Assembly (NCBI GenBank): GCA_944381225.1
Contig: CALWKJ010000007.1
Span: forward strand, 1 to 23,436
Origin: an uncultured Clostridia bacterium
GTDB taxonomy: Bacteria; Bacillota; Clostridia; Christensenellales; UBA1242
Length of the DNA: 23,436 bases
Direction of reading: 5' to 3'
Part shown: positions 19,488 to 23,436 of the stretch, piece after piece
Layout: each line of letters begins with the position of its first letter
Position numbering within the stretch: position 1 is the stretch's first letter
Notes under the pieces: generated by a model
Told to the model about the DNA's origin: nothing
What the model saw: the letters and a program-made list of their open reading frames with translations, nothing else
Database searches by the model: none
Position numbers and translations under genes: made by a program

Positions 19488-20315
19488 ATGGCTATTAAAA
19501 CAAGCAACCCAACTTCTGCAGGTAGAAGATTTTACACAAAAGCAACATTTGAAGAAGTAACTAAAAAAACTCCTGAAAAAAGTTTGCTTTTAACAAAAAA
19601 GAAGACGGCTGGAAGAAATGTAAGTGGAAAAATAACAGTTCGTCACATTGGTGGTGGAAACAGACAAAAATATAGAATTATTGACTTTAAAAGAAATAAA
19701 GATGGTATTCCTGCAAAAGTTATTGGAATAGAATACGATCCAAATCGCAGTGCATATATAGCTTTGGTATGCTATGCTGATGGAGAAAAAAGATACATTT
19801 TGGCTCCACTTGGATTAAGCGTTGGAGATACAATACAAAGTGGAAAGGATGCTGAAATAAAAGTAGGTAATGCTCTTCCACTAGAAAACATACCAGTTGG
19901 TTCAGTTATTCATAATGTTGAACTAAAAGCTGGCAAAGGTGGTCAGCTTGGAAGAAGTGCTGGTGTTGAAATAAGCCTTATGGCAAAAGAGGGTAAGTAT
20001 GCAACTCTTCGTATGCCAAGTGGCGAAATGAGAAAAGTTCTTTTGACTTGCCGTGCAACTCTTGGAACTGTTGGCAATGTTGACCATGAACTTGTTTCTT
20101 TGGGAAAAGCAGGAAGGAAAAGACATATGGGCGTTAGACCAACCGTTCGTGGTGTTGTAATGAACCCTAACGATCACCCACATGGTGGTGGTGAAGGTAA
20201 GAGCCCTGTTGGACACAAAACTCCACTTACACCTTGGGGTAAACCTGCTCTTGGCTTAAAGACAAGAAAATCTAAAAAGGCATCTAACAAGTTAATTGTT
20301 AAGAGAATCAATTAG
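19488..20315 (+). CDS. rplB: 50S ribosomal protein uL2
   Basis: uL2 supports the peptidyl transferase centre and the subunit bridge B7b. The 275-aa protein is of standard length. It contains KTAGRNVSGKITVRHIGGG, the central SH3-like/OB domains, and the C-terminal signature PNDHPHGGGEGKSPVGHKTP with the functionally important His cluster. AAAGGAG lies about 12 nt before the ATG, a rather long gap filled with TTAG. Confidence 0.97.
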   Translation: MAIKTSNPTSAGRRFYTKATFEEVTKKTPEKSLLLTKKKTAGRNVSGKITVRHIGGGNRQKYRIIDFKRNKDGIPAKVIGIEYDPNRSAYIALVCYADGEKRYILAPLGLSVGDTIQSGKDAEIKVGNALPLENIPVGSVIHNVELKAGKGGQLGRSAGVEISLMAKEGKYATLRMPSGEMRKVLLTCRATLGTVGNVDHELVSLGKAGRKRHMGVRPTVRGVVMNPNDHPHGGGEGKSPVGHKTPLTPWGKPALGLKTRKSKKASNKLIVKRIN

Positions 20316-20325
20316 GAGATGAATT

Positions 20326-20616
20326 ATGAGTAGATCATTAAAGAAAAAACCATATGTTTTTCCAAGGCTTATGAAAAAAGTTACCGAAATGGATCCAAAC
20401 AATAAAAAACCAATAAAAACATGGTCACGTTCTTCTGTTATATATCCCGAATTTGTAGGATATACATTTGCAGTTCACAATGGAAGAAAGCACATTCCAG
20501 TTTATTGTACATCTGAAATGGTTGGACATAAACTTGGTGAATTTGCTCCAACAAGAACATTTAAAGGCCATGCTGGAAGCAAAAAGTCGACAACAACAAA
20601 AGCAACAAAAGGCTAA
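20326..20616 (+). CDS. rpsS: 30S ribosomal protein uS19
   Basis: uS19 binds 16S rRNA in the head with uS13. The 96-aa protein has the family signature SRSLKKKPYVFPRLMKKV, then IKTWSRSSVIYPEFVGYTFAVHNGRKHIPV and MVGHKLGEFAPTRTFKGHAG. TAGGAGATG precedes the start, 10 nt after rplB. The end is Lys/Thr-rich as usual. Confidence 0.97.
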   Translation: MSRSLKKKPYVFPRLMKKVTEMDPNNKKPIKTWSRSSVIYPEFVGYTFAVHNGRKHIPVYCTSEMVGHKLGEFAPTRTFKGHAGSKKSTTTKATKG

Positions 20617-20627
20617 GAGGTAAAAAT

Positions 20628-21017
20628 ATGGCAACAAGAATTAGAGAAAAAGCTAAAGCGAGACAACAATCAAAAGATACTCGCCCATACGCAAAAGTTA
20701 AATATGTTAGAATGAGCCCATCTAAGGTAAGAATTGTTTTAGACTTGGTTCGTGGCAAAAAAGTTGATGAAGCTGTTGCAATTTTAGAAAATTCAACAAC
20801 ATATGCAGCAGAAGTTTGTTTAAAATTGCTTAATTCAGCAATTGCAAACGCAGAAAACAATAAAGGATTAAACAGAGCCGATTTGTTTGTTGAAGAATGC
20901 TATGTGGGAGCTGGACCAACACTTAAAAGATTAGATATTAGAGCTAGAGGCAGAGCAAATAGATTATTAAAAAGGACTTCACATATTACCATGATACTTG
21001 GTAGTGTTGAGGCTTAA
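20628..21017 (+). CDS. rplV: 50S ribosomal protein uL22
   Basis: uL22 lines the exit tunnel opposite uL4 through a long beta hairpin, the site of some macrolide-resistance changes. The 129-aa protein has about 12 extra N-terminal residues (MATRIREKAKARQQSK) compared with B. subtilis uL22; the core YVRMSPSKVRIVLDLVRGKKVDEA and the hairpin VEECYVGAGPTLKRLDIRARGRA are normal. The ribosome binding site is AAGAGGT. No internal start has a better SD, so I keep the long form. Confidence 0.95.
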   Translation: MATRIREKAKARQQSKDTRPYAKVKYVRMSPSKVRIVLDLVRGKKVDEAVAILENSTTYAAEVCLKLLNSAIANAENNKGLNRADLFVEECYVGAGPTLKRLDIRARGRANRLLKRTSHITMILGSVEA

Positions 21018-21034
21018 GGAAAGGAGGCAAAATA

Positions 21035-21712
21035 ATGGGACAAAAAGTTAGTCCAATAGGATTTAGAGTAGGAATTAACAAACCTTGGGATTCTTCTTGG
21101 TATGCAAGCAAGGAAGATTTTGCCAAATTCCTTCTTGAAGATAATAAAATTAGAAAGTTTTTTCAAAAAAATTACGCACAGGCTGCTGTTGCAAAAGTAA
21201 ATATTGAAAGAACTAAAGAAAGGTTGGTTATAAATGTTTATACAGGAAGACCTGCTGTTTTAATTGGACAAAAAGGTTCAAATATAGAGGTAATTAAAAA
21301 ACAATTATCAAAAATCATAAATCCAACAAAAAATTTAGTAATAAATGTTAAAGAAGTTAAAAAACCAGACCTAGATGCAAATTTAGTTGCTGAAAGCATA
21401 GCAAATCAACTTGAAAAAAGAGTTGCATACAAAAGATGTTTAAAACAAGCTCTTCAAAGAGTTATGAAAGCAGGTGCAAAAGGATGTAAAGTAAGAGTTA
21501 GTGGCGTTGTAAATGGTGCTAACACAATAGGTACAAGCGAAACATACAAAGATGGTTCACTTCCTTTGCAAACTATAAGAGCAGATATTGATTATGGTGT
21601 TTCAGCAGCTTATACAAATTATGGCAAGTTGGGCGTTAAGGTTTGGATTTATAAAGGAGATATCCTTGATAAAAAAGAACAATTAAATGACAACAAAGGA
21701 GGACAAGACTAA
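21035..21712 (+). CDS. rpsC: 30S ribosomal protein uS3
   Basis: uS3 lies at the mRNA entry channel and contributes to mRNA unwinding. The 225-aa protein starts MGQKVSPIGFRVGINKPWDS, has a type II KH domain with GQKG (78-81), and the C-terminal signature VRVSGVVNGANTIGTSETYKDGSLPL. An AAAGGAGG site is upstream. The stop overlaps the rplP start by one base (TAATG). The C-terminal tail is short and charged. Confidence 0.97.
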   Translation: MGQKVSPIGFRVGINKPWDSSWYASKEDFAKFLLEDNKIRKFFQKNYAQAAVAKVNIERTKERLVINVYTGRPAVLIGQKGSNIEVIKKQLSKIINPTKNLVINVKEVKKPDLDANLVAESIANQLEKRVAYKRCLKQALQRVMKAGAKGCKVRVSGVVNGANTIGTSETYKDGSLPLQTIRADIDYGVSAAYTNYGKLGVKVWIYKGDILDKKEQLNDNKGGQD

Positions 21713-22149
21713 TGTTAATGCCAAAAAGAGTTAAAAGAAGAAGAGTGCACCGTGGCAGAATGAAAGGTGTTGCTACTCGTGGGAATACGCTAACCTATGG
21801 CGATTATGGTCTTGTTGCTTCAGAGCCATGTTGGATTAAATCAAACCAAATAGAAGCAGCTCGTATTGCTATGACAAGGTACACAAAACGTGGTGGTCAA
21901 GTTTGGATAAAAATTTTCCCAGACAAACCAGTAACTAAAAAACCAGCAGAAACTCGTATGGGAAGTGGTAAAGGAGCACCAGAATATTGGGTAGCAGTAG
22001 TAAAACCTGGAAGAGTTTTATTTGAAATGAAAGGAATAAGTGAAACAGTTGCAAGAGAGGCTTTAAGGCTTGCTTCTCACAAACTTCCTTGCAAAGTTAA
22101 ATTTGTAAAAAAAGAACAAATACAAGGTGGTGCTAACAATGAAAATTAA
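21712..22149 (+). CDS. rplP: 50S ribosomal protein uL16
   Basis: uL16 helps position tRNA in the A site and joins late in 50S assembly. The 145-aa protein begins MLMPKRVKRRRVHRGRMKG, matching the usual MLxPKRVKYRREHRG start, so the first ATG is right. Core motifs are QIEAARIAMTRYTKRGGQVWIKIFP, RMGSGKGAPEYWVAVVKPG and REALRLASHKLP. The SD (AAAGGAGG) lies inside the end of rpsC. Its end overlaps rpmC by 11 nt. Confidence 0.97.
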   Translation: MLMPKRVKRRRVHRGRMKGVATRGNTLTYGDYGLVASEPCWIKSNQIEAARIAMTRYTKRGGQVWIKIFPDKPVTKKPAETRMGSGKGAPEYWVAVVKPGRVLFEMKGISETVAREALRLASHKLPCKVKFVKKEQIQGGANNEN

Positions 22150-22327
22150 GGAATTAAGAAGTTTAACAGTTGAAGAATTAAATCAAAAACTAGTTGACTT
22201 AAAACAAGAATTATTCAATCTTCGTTTTTCACAAGCAACCGGAAATTTGCCAAACTCTATGCAAATTCACAATGTGAAAAAAGACATTGCTAGGGTTAAT
22301 ACATTATTAAAAGAGAAAAAGGCTTAG
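22139..22327 (+). CDS. rpmC: 50S ribosomal protein uL29
   Basis: uL29 is a small two-helix protein near the tunnel exit. From the ATG at 22139 it is 62 aa, MKIKELRSLTVEELNQKLVD, the usual family start; AAGGTGG at 22124-22130 is at the right distance. An in-frame ATG at 22127 would add four residues (MVLT) before it and falls inside that SD, so I reject it. The core motif is LFNLRFSQATGNLPNSMQIHNVKKDIARVNT. Confidence 0.95.
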   Translation: MKIKELRSLTVEELNQKLVDLKQELFNLRFSQATGNLPNSMQIHNVKKDIARVNTLLKEKKA

Positions 22328-22335
22328 GGGGAAAT

Positions 22336-22602
22336 ATGGAAAATTTAGAAAGAAACGATCGTCCTAGCAAAGTAGGAACAGTAGTAAGCGCTGGAAAAAT
22401 GAACAAAACTGTGGTTGTTGCTGTTGTTTCAAACAGAAAACATCCACTTTACAAAAAAGTCGTAAAGCATACAACAAAATTTAAAGCTCATGATGAAAAT
22501 AACGAATGTGGTATTGGTGACACAGTAGAAATTATGGAAACAAGACACATTTCAAAAGACAAATATTATAGAGTTGTAAAAATTGTTGAAAAGGCAAGAT
22601 AG
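22336..22602 (+). CDS. rpsQ: 30S ribosomal protein uS17
   Basis: uS17 is an early-binding OB-fold protein of the 30S body. The 88-aa protein contains KVGTVVSAGKMNKTVVVAVV, HPLYKKVVKHTTKFKAHDE and GIGDTVEIMETRHISKDKYYRV, the full family set. AGGGGGAAAT precedes the start, 8 nt after rpmC. Confidence 0.97.
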   Translation: MENLERNDRPSKVGTVVSAGKMNKTVVVAVVSNRKHPLYKKVVKHTTKFKAHDENNECGIGDTVEIMETRHISKDKYYRVVKIVEKAR

Positions 22603-22613
22603 GAGGATACAAT

Positions 22614-22982
22614 ATGATTCAACCACAAACAAGGTTAAAAGTTGCCGATAACACGGGCGCAAGACAAATCATGTGTATTCGTGTTCTTGGTGGTTCTTAT
22701 AGAAGAAGCGGCAACATTGGAGATGTTATTGTTGCTTCAGTAAAAAGCGCAATTCCTGGTGGTGCTGTTAAAAAAGGTGATGTTGTAAAGGCTGTAATAG
22801 TTAGATCTAGCAAAGGACTTCGTCGTCCAGATGGCTCACACATTAAATTTGATGACAATGCGGCAGTAATTATAGACAATCAAAAGCAACCAAAAGGTAC
22901 ACGTATTTTTGGACCAATAGCAAGAGAACTTAGAGATAAGGGATATATGAAGATAATATCTCTTGCCCCAGAGGTTATTTAA
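22614..22982 (+). CDS. rplN: 50S ribosomal protein uL14
   Basis: uL14 contacts the 30S subunit (bridges B5 and B8) and is the docking site of the silencing factor RsfS. The 122-aa length is standard. It opens MIQPQTRLKVADNTGARQIM and carries VKKGDVVKAVIVRSSKGLRRPDGS and IFGPIARELRDKGYMKIISLAPEV. TAGGAGGAT overlaps the end of rpsQ as ribosome binding site. Confidence 0.98.
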   Translation: MIQPQTRLKVADNTGARQIMCIRVLGGSYRRSGNIGDVIVASVKSAIPGGAVKKGDVVKAVIVRSSKGLRRPDGSHIKFDDNAAVIIDNQKQPKGTRIFGPIARELRDKGYMKIISLAPEVI

Positions 22983-22994
22983 AAGGAGAAAAAC

Positions 22995-23436
22995 ATGGCA
23001 AAATTATTTGTTAAAAAGGGCGATACAGTTGTTGTTATTGCCGGAAAAGAAAAAGGCAAAACAGCCAAAGTTTTAGGCGTTTCTCCAAAAACTAACAAAG
23101 TTCTTGTTGAAAATGTAAATGTTGTATCAAAACATCAAAAGAGAAAGTCACAAGACGATAAAGGTGGCATAATTAAAAAGAGTGCGCCAATTTGTTCATC
23201 AAATGTAATGGTTGTTTGCCCAAGTTGTGGAAAAGCTACAAGAGTTGCCCACAAAGAAATAGAAAGCAAAAAAGTAAGGGTTTGTAAAAAATGTGGCGCT
23301 AGCCTTGATAAATCTATGGCAAAACAAGTTAAAAAACTGGCAAAACAAGAGAAGAAAGCTTCTGTAAAAGAAGAGAAACCTGTTGAAACAAAAGTTGATA
23401 GTACAGTTGCTAAAGAACAAAAAACCACAAAAAAGT
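22995..23436 (+). CDS. rplX: 50S ribosomal protein uL24 with zinc-ribbon cysteines and a long Lys-rich tail (3' end outside window)
   Basis: uL24 is an assembly initiator near the tunnel exit. The ATG at 22995 has AAAGGAG 9 nt upstream. The first 147 residues are visible and the frame is still open at the window end. The KOW domain (VKKGDTVVVIAGKEKGKTAK, 6-25) and HQKRKSQDDKGGIIKKSAPI are normal. Cys75, Cys78, Cys97 and Cys100 (CPSC ... CKKC) form a zinc-ribbon pattern found in the Cys-containing variants of uL24. Typical uL24 ends at about 102-105 aa, near GASLDK here; this one continues with at least 40 Lys/Glu/Val-rich, probably disordered residues. Confidence 0.93.
   Translation, partial: MAKLFVKKGDTVVVIAGKEKGKTAKVLGVSPKTNKVLVENVNVVSKHQKRKSQDDKGGIIKKSAPICSSNVMVVCPSCGKATRVAHKEIESKKVRVCKKCGASLDKSMAKQVKKLAKQEKKASVKEEKPVETKVDSTVAKEQKTTKK

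Noticed and set aside
1..23436. Mollicutes code (TGA read as Trp), frameshifts or pseudogenes
   Set aside because: TGA ends sepF and the 85-aa gene at family-consistent places, Trp is TGG, and all conserved genes are full length.
1..23436. CRISPR array, tRNA genes, insertion sequences
   Set aside because: No regularly spaced repeats, no cloverleaf-like intergenic sequence and no transposase-like protein were found.

Overview
The window is 23.4 kb of very AT-rich (roughly 30% GC by eye) bacterial chromosome. The low GC, strong AGGAG-type ribosome binding sites, SepF, WalJ, ClpP/ClpX and RlmH families, a DUF1540-type protein, a BspA/InlB-like surface protein and SipW-type signal peptidases point to an uncultured, probably host-associated, low-GC Bacillota (Clostridia-like). 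TGA is used as a stop (SepF and the 85-aa membrane protein) and TGG as Trp, so the genetic code is standard, not the Mollicutes code. The exact lineage cannot be fixed from the sequence. No tRNA, rRNA, CRISPR array, transposase or phage gene was seen.

Layout. (1) 1-1735: 3' part of a secreted InlB-repeat plus BspA-type leucine-rich-repeat protein, with terminator. (2) 1896-3683: sepF-lspA-rluD-like operon (cell division, lipoprotein signal peptidase, pseudouridine synthase). (3) 3736-3993: small membrane protein with its own promoter and terminator. (4) 4238-7432: classical tig-clpP-clpX protein quality-control operon, facing a DUF1540-like gene on the minus strand; the two share a bidirectional terminator. 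(5) 7928-10208: rplI-walJ-htrA operon. (6) 10277-12865: two CPBP (Abi/CAAX-type) membrane proteases followed by rlmH. The order walJ-htrA-[two proteases]-rlmH recalls the origin-proximal yycJ-htrC-rlmH order of Bacillus, with the protease pair inserted. (7) 13044-13487: tadA. (8) 13553-17128: an export module made of two paralogous SipW-type (S26B) signal peptidases, each with an extra cytoplasmic domain, and a secreted small protein with a SipW-dependent-type signal peptide. (9) 17584-end: the S10 ribosomal protein operon (rpsJ-rplC-rplD-rplW-rplB-rpsS-rplV-rpsC-rplP-rpmC-rpsQ-rplN-rplX) behind a strong promoter and a roughly 216-nt structured leader.

Most unusual points: (a) in the accessory segment (10.2-15.2 kb) four genes have promoter-like -10 boxes about 7 nt before the ATG and no Shine-Dalgarno, suggesting leaderless mRNAs beside genes with strong SDs; (b) a perfect 10-bp inverted repeat places the htrA ribosome binding site and start codon in a hairpin loop; (c) the two signal peptidases share an unrecognised C-terminal cytoplasmic domain; (d) near-perfect palindromes lie inside the promoters of sepF and of the first signal peptidase; (e) the S10 operon leader folds into a multi-helix RNA that matches no regulatory class I recognise. 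All promoter, leader and operator calls were made by eye and are inference.
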